64,000 nt of DNA from Kitagawia praeruptora (taxonomy: Eukaryota; Streptophyta; Magnoliopsida; Apiales; Apiaceae). Both the position numbers and the translations under genes were made by a program. The notes beneath the pieces were generated by a model. That model worked only from the letters and a program-made list of their open reading frames with translations. It searched no databases and was not told the origin of the DNA. Of this stretch, positions 21,672 through 32,383 are shown one piece after another (within the stretch, counting starts at the first letter, position 1; the number at the start of each line of letters is the position of its first letter). Location: assembly GCA_037693485.1 (NCBI GenBank), contig CM075346.1:52746001-52810000 (forward strand), read 5' to 3'.

Positions 21672-22396
21672 GTTTAAAAACCTCAAGTTTAATTTGATAT
21701 CATTGTTGAAACACTTTTAAGAGGCTTTAACAAATTCTTTCCAGCCAACAATTAATCATCTGATTCAGGCATTTTAATAATATTTGTACTTGTGCATTTT
21801 TCTGTAATCTACATATATCTATAGTTTTATAGGACAACTGAAGTATAAGTTGTGTGTCATTGATGGTCTCTGCATTCCTGCTGTAAGATTAAGACACCTT
21901 ATAATTTTACCCTAGAAAATTGTATATGCCTTGTTATATTGCATTCCATATAATAGCTCCGGTTTAAGGCACTTACGGAGGCTTTAATAGTTTCTTTTAG
22001 ATTGTATGTCAAACTGAATATTTTTGTTTGTTTTTCAATACTCTTGCCCCATACTGAATGATGATGTACCTTCTTTATTTGTTATCTAAAATGATTCTCA
22101 CATGTTTGAATATATTGCGACCAAATTTATATTGACATGATTATTAGTCTGATTTGCTTGACATTTGATTTGAAAAACAGGAGTAAAAGATGGTTTTTTT
22201 CTTATGGTAGGCAAAACATAATAGGTTAAATCTAAATATACTGATAAGCTGAATATTTATCTACTAGTATATAGCAAAGTGGTAAACTTGCATATTAGAT
22301 TATTATTATTGTCATGCAAACTTCTCTCTGACTTGTTTTATGTGTCTTCTTTCTAATTTGAAGCTGTAAAATATACTTATGTTTCTTGTTTTGCAG
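21672..22396. other. Intron-like non-coding DNA between gene fragments
   Basis: AT-rich DNA with T-rich stretches typical of plant introns, ending in the acceptor TTGTTTTGCAG before the rubredoxin-like fragment. No coding signal recognised. Confidence 0.45.
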
Positions 22397-22501
22397 CCAG
22401 AGGATTATCTATGCCCACAATACATAGCACCAAAGAAGTGGTTCTCGAAATATGATGCTGAAACTGGCAAAGCTATTGTGGATAGCAGAAATATTTTCTA
22501 A
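22397..22501 (+). pseudogene. Rubredoxin-like C-terminal exon fragment
   Basis: After a canonical acceptor (TTTTGCAG) the frame reads PEDYLCPQYIAPKKWFSKYD then AETGKAIVDS and ends at TAA 22499-22501. The CPxC..APK pattern is that of the second knuckle of rubredoxin-fold proteins, and plant chloroplast rubredoxin-like proteins carry KYDxxTGKAI after it. Here the second Cys of the knuckle is Tyr (CPQY), so iron binding would be lost. The upstream knuckle is not present. The family assignment is from memory of the pattern and is moderate. Confidence 0.45.
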
Positions 22502-22695
22502 GTAATAATGAATTTTTAAGTACCGGTGACTTCTTAATTTTCTAGTCCCTTTTATTCTATTCAAGGTTCTTGTAGATGAAAAGAATTTTCCAGACTTCTT
22601 TACTGTGTATAAATCTTTGTATTGTTTACAGTGACGGGGTGCTTATATTGTTTCATAACAGAATTGCAATTTTTATTTTTATTTTAAAAAATTGA

Positions 22696-23075
22696 CTTTA
22701 AGCGTCGGTTGTTTAAATGACCGACGCTTATAACCAGACTTTAAGCGTCGGTTGTTTAAATGACCGACGCCTATAACAGACTTTAAGCGTCGGTTGTTTA
22801 AATGATCGACGCCTATAACTTATCTTTATGTGTCGGTTATTTAATTGACCGACGCCAATAGTAAGACCATATGCGTCGGTTCTTTTACGTAACCGACGCT
22901 ATTAGCAACTTTTAGGCGTCGATTGTCTAAATAACCGACGCTATTAGTACATTTTATGCGTCGCCCAATTAACCGATGCCATAGGCCTATATCTATAGCG
23001 TCGCCTTCATATACTACGCCCAATAACCGACGCTTAATGCCTATTTTGACCGACGCTAAAAATCTATTACAAGTG
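22696..23075. repeat. Hairpin-unit array (GCGTCGGTT..AACCGACGC) with CACTA-like right terminus
   Basis: About eight units of roughly 42 bases, each an inverted repeat of the form GCGTCGGTT-spacer-GACCGACGC, separated by TATAAC/AATAG spacers. The first three are nearly identical and later ones increasingly divergent. The array ends CTATTACAAGTG at 23075, the inverse of CACTTGTAATAG, followed by TTA. Arrays of short subterminal repeats next to a CACT-type terminus are characteristic of CACTA transposons. No matching left terminus was found in this window. Confidence 0.65.
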
Positions 23076-23573
23076 TTACTTAATACAAAAAAGACCAATA
23101 AAATCAAGTACGATAACTACAAACCTATATCTCAAAAGTTACTACTTAAAGTAGATAACAATCAAGAATATCACGAATGAACATGTAGCCACCTCTTTTT
23201 AAACTAAGTTGTACGGTCATTACATATCTGCTACCAAACATTAGAATAATTAGACAATCTAATAATCAAACAGGCTAAGAGCAAATGCTTAAACTCCAGC
23301 AACTTTGGAGGTTGTTATTCTAGTCCAGCGAGATCATATCAGAGTGTGTTAGTTCCGATAGTGATAACTCAAATTTATGGTTTCTAGAAAACTTACATAG
23401 TATATACTCTTCTCAATCCCTACACCCATATATTTGTCATATTAAAATTTGTCTGTTCTCATTACCTTGATTTTGTTTTTTAAGCAAATAGTTGATGATG
23501 GAGACAAAATGTAATATGAGGGAATGGTAAGTGCTAGGCCATCCACCAATAGATTTAGTCAGAAATAAATTCA
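23076..23573. other. Non-coding DNA right of the CACTA-like terminus
   Basis: About 500 bases of AT-rich sequence without convincing ORF, RNA or repeat. Confidence 0.4.
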
Positions 23574-23837
23574 CTATTCCCTCCGTCCCATAATAAGTTT
23601 CCTCTTTTCTCTGGACACGTTTGCCAACGCACACTTTTAATCGTTAATATCTTCAATTTCGTATTAGTACTAAATATAAAAACTTTACTGTATTAAAGTA
23701 CTCATAAATACGAATCTAATAAGATCACTCATGACTATATTTGGTCTTATAAATTATGCGTAAATTAGTAATTTGTCTCATGTTATGAACAGTCCCGACA
23801 TATGAAATAGGAAAACTATAAAGAAACAGAGGGAGTA
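23574..23837. mobile_element. Stowaway-like MITE
   Basis: Begins TATTCCCTCCGTCCCATAAT and ends GAAACAGAGGGAGTA, terminal inverted repeats of the Stowaway type flanked by TA. The right end (ACAGAGGGAGTA) has lost part of the expected GACGGAGGGAGTA. The interior is non-coding with GTTTCCTCTTTTCTCTGGAC-type sequence near the left end and AGGAAAACTATAAAGAAAC near the right. Confidence 0.75.
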
Positions 23838-24690
23838 ACTGGTACCATTTCTCCTCTTAAATCTTGTACCTGAATATTAATATTTTATACATATAGAGGA
23901 ATGGCCCGAATTATTTTAATGCTAAAGCAGACTATGACTTTTTGCTACATAAGATATTGTACACTTCAAACCAATTCTTAAATTTGGTTTCGTCGACAAA
24001 ATGAGCTCATCCTAATATTCCATCATATTATATAGATATTTGCACCTCATGATAACACAATATATGATTGCTGTTAACAATCCCAAACTTACAAATCTGA
24101 CTCATTCAACTATGCACCTAATTACATGCTTAATATCCAAACTTAGTAATTTGTTACGTAAACGCAACACAAAAAAGAATATAGTTATAATGGTTTATTG
24201 TCTACATGTAAACATCGTCTAATTAGATAGAGATATAAAGATCATAATCATATGAGACTGAAATATGAAAGTTTGGATAACCTGCACAGTGAGACAGTGA
24301 ATTTGCTCTAAGTTTGGCCAAATAACTTATCATATTCTAATGTAGCAAATAATTCTTACTATTTTCCATTTGTGTGCCGGAGAATCTTGAAGTTGGAAAT
24401 GCTACAGAGTTGTTGCCAAGATGACCCATTTATCGTTTGGATACTACAAAAAATTAATAACACCACATTATATGCGTTATACATGAAAATCTATGAAAGT
24501 GCACAGTAGCTATAAAAAGTTAAATATATCAATTTTTTGATAAAAATGGGCAACTTGGTTGGTTATTCAAATTCACATAACGACATGGAAACTTGGTTAT
24601 GTAAGTTCCGCTTCTCACACTTGTAGATAAAAAGAAAAATGCAGTAGAGATTAACAATGGTTTCATTTAAATTCTAAAGAAAGAAAGAAA
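23838..24690. other. AT-rich intergenic DNA
   Basis: No ORF with a recognisable product, no RNA gene and no clear repeat. Confidence 0.4.
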
Positions 24691-25000
24691 TTTTTATTAA
24701 TCTATAAATTTCCGAAAGAAACATAAAACTTATTGCCATAAAAGATATTATGATTATTACGACGATTTTTTTACTCTAATATGTAATATAAGCTTGCGAG
24801 ATGGGATATAATGAGATAAACATATATCATACATGTATTAAGTAATTTTTATTAATCTATAAATTTTTGCAGGAAACGTAAGACTTATTACCGTAAAAGT
24901 TGATATGGTTATTACGATGATTTATTTACTCTAATACTTAATATAAGTTTGCGAGATGAGATATAATTGTATTAAACATATACTATACATGTATCAAGTG
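24691..25000. repeat. Tandem duplication, two ~155-bp diverged copies
   Basis: TTTTTATTAATCTATAAATT at 24691 recurs at 24846. Both copies continue through ACTTATT..C..TAAAAG, TTATTACGA.GATTT.TTTAC, AATATAAG.TTGCGAGATG and CATACATGTAT.AAGT. The copies differ at many single positions, so this duplication is old. Confidence 0.8.
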
Positions 25001-25480
25001 AAAAGGTTATTTACAATAGAGTAATAATGTGATCCAATTTTTTTTAATAAGGCATGCGTTTTATTTAAGAAAACAGGTTGTAAACTGCTGGTTGAAAAAG
25101 TTGCATCACTGGTACGATGTAAGTTAAGCTTTGAAATCATACAATATAATAATTGTCAATAGATCGACTATAATCAAATGAGAATTATCTAGATTGGCTT
25201 TTAATTTGAATCAGTATTTTAGAAGGCAGTATATCAAAAACCAAAATTAATTAACGGGTAGTTTACCTGACATGTGCTTTATAACTTTCGTTTATAAACC
25301 TGCCAAAACCCTCCTTTCCGTGTAAAGGATTTTCGCATGTAAACTCATCTTTTATAAATTCGAGAACGATGAATATTTCTGTTGTGATTTGAGCCTCACT
25401 TATGTACCAGTTTGTTCTTCCTTTTTTCAAACACTAAGACACTACAAATTTTCTCCTACATGTTTCAACAAAATTGCAAC
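25001..25480. other. AT-rich intergenic DNA
   Basis: Nothing recognised in this stretch. Confidence 0.35.
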
Positions 25481-25489
25481 TGAACTTTT

Positions 25490-26368
25490 CAATTGAGTGG
25501 CATCCTGCAACCGCTGCCATGGAACGCCAGCAGAACTGATTTTGAGCCACTGAAACACAATGTCCTTATACCAATATGAATAATACAATGTCATAAAAGT
25601 TTATATTCTGATACATATAAATTTAAAGAAAATGCATGTTACAAATTGAGTTATCCGAATTTCCACAACTAAAATTAATTTAAGCCTTTATCTAAAAATT
25701 AAAATATAAAAATCTTTATAGATATTTATTTTGTACATAATGATTATCAAGATTTTCAATTTGAACAAAAAAAATTTGCAAGCCAGGTAAAATTTTATCA
25801 CAAAAAAATTGGAAAACTTCACAACACATATAAAAATGTAAACCAACACATATGTACACGTCAAAAGAGAGGAAATAAAAAGATCACGAAAACCAATTAT
25901 TGCACTATTTTAAATGCAAATTCAAATCACAACAGTGATTAGTAGGAAAATAAAATGAGATTTATAAATGAAAAAGAAACAACAAAAGAACTTATTTACC
26001 ATCAATAGGTTACAACACATTTAGTATGTTGACTCCATAATAATATGTGGGAGAACTTTCATGTTGATAAAAAAGACGAAACTCATGATTCTAATAAATG
26101 TACGCATAAAATCTGCAAAGTACTCACCTAAACTACTCTGGTGTGATCATTCCACTGAATATTTGATACTTCTATCTCTTTCTCTTCCGCATTAGCTACA
26201 ACACGTGCTCTAATAAACTCACAATGATGAAACAAATTACCACTCAAATTCATATTTCAGAATCCAAATTATACTTTACAAAGTTAGCATAAAAAAATTA
26301 GACTTTACCTCATTTTGTCAACAAAGCAAAAATGATCATAGTGATTATCCGAACACGAATCCTTGTAC
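25490..26368 (-). pseudogene. Exon-like blocks of an unidentified minus-strand gene
   Basis: Three short open blocks with splice-like ends: 26368-26309 (acceptor ATAAACAG, reading YKDSCSDNHYDHFCFVDKMR, donor GTAAAG), about 26208-26130 (acceptor TTTATTAG, reading ARVVANAEEKEIEVSNIQWN then DHTRVV and a stop just before GTGAGT) and about 25556-25475 (acceptor GTTTCAG, reading WLKISSAGVPWQRLQDATQL). The first two join in phase. I do not recognise the product. A Copia element begins 170 bases upstream of the first block, so a host gene may have been interrupted. Confidence 0.25.
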
Positions 26369-26540
26369 CTGTTTATACAATCACAAATAATAACTAATAC
26401 GTTACATTTGTACCTACTAACTAACGAAGTTAAGATACGTATCTATATAAATCAATAAAATCTAATCATAATCACAAAGTCATATAATAAATATCCATAC
26501 ATCGAAAATTAACCTATGTAAGGACCGGATATGACCAGCA

Positions 26541-27796
26541 TGTTGAGTATTGAATACAGCAAAAGAATACAGAGGGGGTGAATGGATTCTTGAACTTTTT
26601 TTTTTCTTGAATCTGTGTAGCAGATAAGTGTTTGTGTGTGCAAATGTGAAGGTGCGGATAAAGAATAACACAAGACACAATATACTTTAATCTAATATAT
26701 TATTAGATAAAGGTTGCTACAATCTGTGAAACAAATAATAGTATTCTCAGCTTCGTTTTTCTCAGAGAGATATATCTTACAGTGTATGAAAAACTTAATC
26801 AACTAAAGAAGTGAGATTGTATTCTTATAGAACATGAATACAACTCAGTTACTACAAATAAGATTATAGGATAAATTACTTTCTTGTATGTCTATCCTTT
26901 TTGAGTAAGCATCCAAACGGCTACAGATTTGACTTTGCAAAGTTCTGTTCAGATCCACATCTTTAGCTCTTTGTCTCTTCTATATCTCTCCAATCTTCCT
27001 TGTAGGCTTTCCAGAGCACATTACAGATTTTGGTCCATAAAGTGCATTGGCTTGTTGCAGGTTTTAGACTTGTACAATTTCTTCAGTATTTTGTCTCCAA
27101 GAATGTATTGGAGAAGTGGCTAAGTGATTGATTCGAGAACTAGGATTAGATAACTCTGAGTTCTCGAATACTGTATGATTGACATATCGAATCACTTATC
27201 GAATAACACTTTTCTCCAGGGTTCCTTGAGTTGTCGAATAGAACACTTGACTTGTCGAATCCCTGAGATATCGAATAGCTTTCTGAGTCCTTAAGATATC
27301 GAATGGAACTTTGACTTGTTGACTCTTTGAGAACTCGAATACCACTTTGGCTTGTTAACTTCTTGAGTTCTCGAATAGAGTATTTAGACATGTCAAATCT
27401 CTGAGATATCGAACAGTTCATTCAGAGATATCGAACAGTGTCTTCTTAGATATCGAATCTCTGACTTCTCGAACGGTAGACTTCTCGAATAGACAAAAGT
27501 ACTTCTCGAATTGGTACTTAGGCAAATTCTTCATTTCTTCAAATCCCAATTGTGATTATTTGACAGTCTTTATCTTCTTGCTTGAGGCATGAACCTTGGA
27601 ACTTCTTTCAAGCATTATTCTTGACTATATAAGTACAGTTACACAACTAGGATTTGATGCCTATTATAAGTACAAAACAAATAGAAACTCTACAAGTAGA
27701 GGTTCCCTCAGTTAAGAGGTCATGTAAGTAATGCAAAGCATTACAAACAATTATGCTTGTTATTAGATGTAAATAGGCATGCCTCTGTGACTAACA
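26541..27796 (-). repeat. Copia 3' LTR
   Basis: Begins (plus strand) TGTTGAGTATTGAATACAGC and ends GTGACTAACA, so on the element strand it is TG..CA. It matches 36367-37652 along its length with scattered substitutions and small indels. The 27,137-27,510 part is a degenerate array around TATCGAAT/TCTCGAAT. Confidence 0.92.
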
Positions 27797-27811
27797 ATCT
27801 TCCCCAAATTG
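27797..27811 (-). other. Copia polypurine tract
   Basis: Directly inside the 3' LTR; on the element strand it reads CAATTTGGGGAAGAT before TGTTAGTCACAG. Primes plus-strand DNA synthesis in LTR retrotransposons. Confidence 0.8.
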
Positions 27812-28081
27812 TGAGTGAGACCCTTAGTCAAAATTTCATGTCTGATAACAAGCCTAACATACATAAAGATAAAACTTGAAAAGTACGGGTATGAAATTTG
27901 ATTGAGGGGAATACATAGAAGTATGCTTACAAGTTACGAGGAACTACTAGCCGTATCCTTTTGGATTCATCTCTTGAGCTTTGGCTTGCAGATTCTCATT
28001 TTTCATCTTTTCTTCAGCTTCTTTAGCATTCTTCTTTGCATTTTCTTCCATAGCAAGAATAATGTCTTCCATTGTAGTGAG

Positions 28082-31000
28082 TTATTCAATTAGAGGGGAG
28101 CCTGACAAATCCTTGAGTACTTCATTCAGCTGTTTCTCAGAATAGGAAGTGATGTAGTCCATTCTAATCTTTACATTTCTACCATATTTTTTGTATTCAA
28201 TGATGTAAGGATTAAACTTGACTCTACAAAGACCCATAGACCTGAATTCATCAGCCTTAGCTTCCATTGCAGCAAACTCCTCATCCCTTTTCCTTAGTAG
28301 CTCTTCACTGTTATTTTTCTGTTCTGCCTGGTGATCTCTCTTCATTTTGACAAAGTCAATTAATTCCAGCTTCCATACCCTTTCCACTTTGTCTTCAGAA
28401 TCCAACATTGCAATTATCCTTTCTATATCAAATATCCTGCCCCAGTGCTGACATGTCCCTTGTCTGAATTTCTTCTGTCTTCCATCAGTATATTTAATTT
28501 CAAGAAAATCATCAACAATGGCAACATGATAGATTCTTTGAGCCCATAGGAACTGTAGTTGGTCTTCATCATAGTTTTCATCTAGAGGTGGTAGGTTTAA
28601 TCCTAGGATAATTGTCAGTGCCTTTGATTTATATAACTTCACCCTTCTTGCAGCATGCTTCAATTTAATTCTTTTTACTTGATTGCTGGGCAGAAACTTA
28701 TGACCCTTGCCTGTAGACCATTGTAGTACTCCATTAGCAGTTTGCTTAAGGAAACATACACCTAGTTTCTTGATTTGAATCTTCTTATCTTCTTGAGGTG
28801 GCAAAACAGTTGCAGAAGCCATTGAATCAAATTTTGGTAGGTCATTACTAACAGTATTCACCCTAGACTTGGAGTCTTGTGTTGTGGTGAGTTTACTGCT
28901 AGCAATGCCTAAGGCTTGCTGTTTTCCAATCTTCCTCTCATAGACTTTGCCTTGGTCATCACCATCTTTCTTGTCTTTGTTATCTTTCTTCTTCTCATCT
29001 TTATCACCCTTATCACTCCTGTGATGTCTTCTCCTCCAATCACTTTTGTCTTCATCTTCATCATCCTTATTCCTCCTAGGTTGGGTTATTTCTGGAATTG
29101 TACCAGTAGCAACGAATGTTCTGAGGATGTGTAGTGCTTCCAACTCTTCAGCAGTTCTGACTCCACCTTTCTTTTGTAGCTGATCAGTGACAGCAATGAT
29201 GAGTCTGTGGTTTCGAGGGGTGAGATCATTGGGGATAACCAACTGACTAACATCTTGAATCTTAGTACCAGACTGATAGAAGATGGTTCTTGGTTTGATG
29301 CATACTTCAGAAAGTCTAGCTTGTTGACCATTTCTTAATTCAGTGTACAGACTCTTGTTGTTCTCCCCTTGCTGCTCAATTAGTTCCAAGATAGCATCAA
29401 TCTCAAAGAATTTTAGGGCTTTCAAGGTGTCAATAGATAGGTGCCATATCTTGCCATTGGTCACCATCATGATTTTCTTAAGAAAGATTTGATTTAGCTT
29501 TCTTGGAATAACTGTTAGATATTTAATTTGATCTTTAAGACTTCTTCTATAAAGCAAAGTGTCTCCTCCAACCTTTGCCTTTGATGCTTGCAGAAACTTC
29601 AAGAATGCAGCATCATGATAAATCTCTGAATTTGCTACTTCTATCAGCTTGGCCTCTGTAATCACATTAACCTCCAATGGATCATCTTCATGTCTGGAAG
29701 CTTGGACTAGATCACTTGGCATGGAACCTGCCACTACTGTAGTAGTGATAGTTTGCTTTTGGCCACTTGGTGTAGTGATGTACACCGGTGGTAGAGTGAC
29801 CACTGGTAGAGAGGATGAAGGTTCATCCACCTTCGATTTTCCTTTACCTGGAACCTGGGTTATAGATTTTGTAATCCTTTGGCTTGTTGAGTTCCTTTAT
29901 GTCCTCTTCTCCCCCTTAGGCTTGTTGTCAGGCATAGAGGCTGTAGGAGTGACCTTTGGGGTTGAAGATTCTTCAGGTAGAGGGAGACCCATGTACTTCA
30001 TCATTGTAGAAAGCATCTGTTGTTGATTGAGAACAACCTCAGCATGAGCAGTAGCTTGAGTGTTCAACTTTTCATTCAGAAGATTGATAGATTCTTTCAG
30101 CTCAACATTGAAGACTTTTTGGTCAAACACTTCCTTTTCCAATTTCTCCAATGATTCCTTGAGATGTTCAGCTCTGAAAGAGGAGAGTGATTGTTTCTGG
30201 AGCCTTTCCACTTCATACTTGCTCATGTTGTGCACAGGTACCTTAGAGATGACTTTGTCACCATATTGATTTTTAAACATAGTCCTAAGCATGGCATTGG
30301 CATCTGTTGTCTGATCAGATAGAATTTGAAATTTATGCCCCAGACCTGTGACAGTGTCCTTGAGTAGAGCTAGCCCATTATCCACCTTGGTGCAGGTGGT
30401 GTTTAGTGTTTGAGGTCCTTGAACACACTGTCCAACTGAGGGAATTTGGCATCAAAGGTCCTCTTGATTCCTTCCACTGTAGTGGCTGTCTTATCACACA
30501 CTCTGCTGACCTCAGTTTTGACTCCTTTTCCAAGGTAGTGGGCAGCCTTGAGGAATCCCTTGTGTGAATCATTTATGGCCTCATACACTTCACCAGGGGT
30601 CAAAGATTTGGCATTGGAACCCAGTGAAGTGATGTATTCCTCCATGAGATATTGAAGTGCTTCATCAAGAGTAATATCATATTTTCCTTGCAACCAAGCA
30701 TCTACATTGCCATCTCTCTCAGCATCATCAATTATCTTTGTCTTTTGCATCTCCACATCATCTCTATGGCATAGCAGAATGGCTTCATAATCTGGATTAG
30801 GGATGTTGGAGGTGACCAAGTTCTGGGCTATCTTGACAAACTCAGGAATCTGATCCACAACTAAGCTTTGAAGTGCTTCAACCGTCAATTGTGGTGGAAC
30901 AGATCCTGATCTTGAAGCACTGTCATGTTGCACAGGCTTCAGCCATTGTGACAGAAAGTCAGAGCTAGAGCTAGGCAAGCTAGACTCCTCAGTTACAGAT

Positions 31001-32170
31001 GCAACTTCTGTAACCGGATGGATTGACTCTACTACTGTTGTCTCCACAGGAGTGGGATGAGTTATAACAGTAGTTGACACAGGCACAGAGTCTCTAGTAA
31101 AAACTAGTGAATCCTCTGTGTTTGTGATGGTGTCATCAGGATATGCCCCAGCTAGCATTCCCTCACCATCTGAATGTGGTGTCTGGGTGGTGAGCAAAGT
31201 GTCATGCACTAAGTCACTTGAGTTCATTGGCTCACCAAGAGAAAAGAATTCCTGGTGATCAATGCCTTGTTCTTCAATTTCTTGAATTACAGGCTCCAAA
31301 GAAATTTGAGATGTAGATTCTGGAAGAGAAGTGTCTTTTAGAATGGATTTTGGCAACTCCCCCTAAGAAATAGAGGGAGTTTCAAATGTGATGTGCTCTT
31401 TACTCAGTGTTATGCCAGCCTTATCACTCCCATGTGCTGACTCTTTATAGATAGGTGCATTGGGAAGGATGCTTGATTCTATAGATGCACCCTGTTGAGA
31501 GGATACATCTAGTGAACTGTTTGCCCCTAATTTTACAACTTCAGCCATTTGTGTGACTGAATAGGAGTTTTTAGATTTCTTCTTCTTTGGTCTTATTAAA
31601 GGTGACTCAGGTTCCTCACTTTTTATGCCTAATTCAATAGCCAGTCCTGCTTCTGATAATATGGTCAAAGGTGCAGAAGCAATCTGTTTTCTCTTCTTCT
31701 CCTTTTTACTAACACCACCCTGTTGAGAGGATGATGTAGGTGGCTCTGTGTTTGGTAGAGTGTTTGGTTGAGAGGGTTGGTTAGCAGGCCCTGGGTTAGC
31801 ATTGTGTACTACTTGCTTGGGTTGTGCTAACTGAGATATGGAATCAAATGTTGGCATGTTGTGGGGGTAAGTCCTAAACAAACCTTCCATATGGGGAGTT
31901 ATGTTAAGTCTTACATCCACATCATTCCTAGTCTCCAAATTACCAAAAATGAGTTTGGTCATGGATTTAGGATAGCCTATTCTATTTCTATCTATCCCAG
32001 GTAATTCAATCAATTTATCATCTTTAAAATGAAGTACAGATTGAATAAAGCGAGGGAAGAAGATATCAGTACCTCTCTTAGTTGAGTTCTTACCAAGTCT
32101 CCCATACAGCTCTTGCATAATCAGTTGACCAACATTGATCTTTTTCCCATAAGCTAAGGAATAGCCTATT
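28082..32170 (-). pseudogene. Copia additional ORF region (broken, ~1,350 codons)
   Basis: Four long open segments follow one another: 32118-31363, 31356-30403, 30385-29897 and 29830-28082. The first two share a frame split by one TAG; a frameshift near 30,395 leads to the last two, which share a frame split by one TAA. So one ancestral ORF of about 4 kb is likely. The N-terminal part has IFFPRFIQSVLHF, a motif also seen in extra ORFs of other plant retrotransposons as I recall them. The middle is Ser/Thr/Pro-rich with helical KLEKEVFDQKVF segments. The 582-residue last segment has a charged DKDEKKKDNKDKKDG tract, then a conserved-looking C-terminal domain (QFLWAQRIYHVAIVDDFLEI, YTDGRQKKF). 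No signal peptide or transmembrane span is apparent, which argues against a classical envelope. Function unknown. Confidence 0.65.
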
Positions 32171-32383
32171 TGCTGAGCAGGTGTGTGATCAGTCCCATTT
32201 CCTTGAGTGCTCAGCCTGATTTCTCATTCTTGATGTTGCTTCATCATCCAAGTCATGATCATTCTCATTTCCTCCCCCTATGAGGTTGCCACTATTCACA
32301 GGTGTGTCTTGGATGCTTGTTTCTCCACTATTGATTGGCACAAATTCTTCTCTTGTATCATCATTCACTTGAGTTTGTTGAAC

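Noticed and set aside
22696..23075. CRISPR-like array
   Set aside because: The units are imperfect palindromes without unique spacers of constant length, and the DNA is plant nuclear.
22956..23180. ORFs across the hairpin array on both strands
   Set aside because: They arise from the repeat units (RPINRCHRPI-type text) and are not protein-like.
29649..30026. Plus-strand ORFs within the Copia element (also 32335-32523, 34259-34555)
   Set aside because: Antisense to the element's long ORFs; no domain.
28082..32170. Envelope gene in the Copia element
   Set aside because: No signal peptide, transmembrane span or fusion-like segment can be seen; position alone is not enough.
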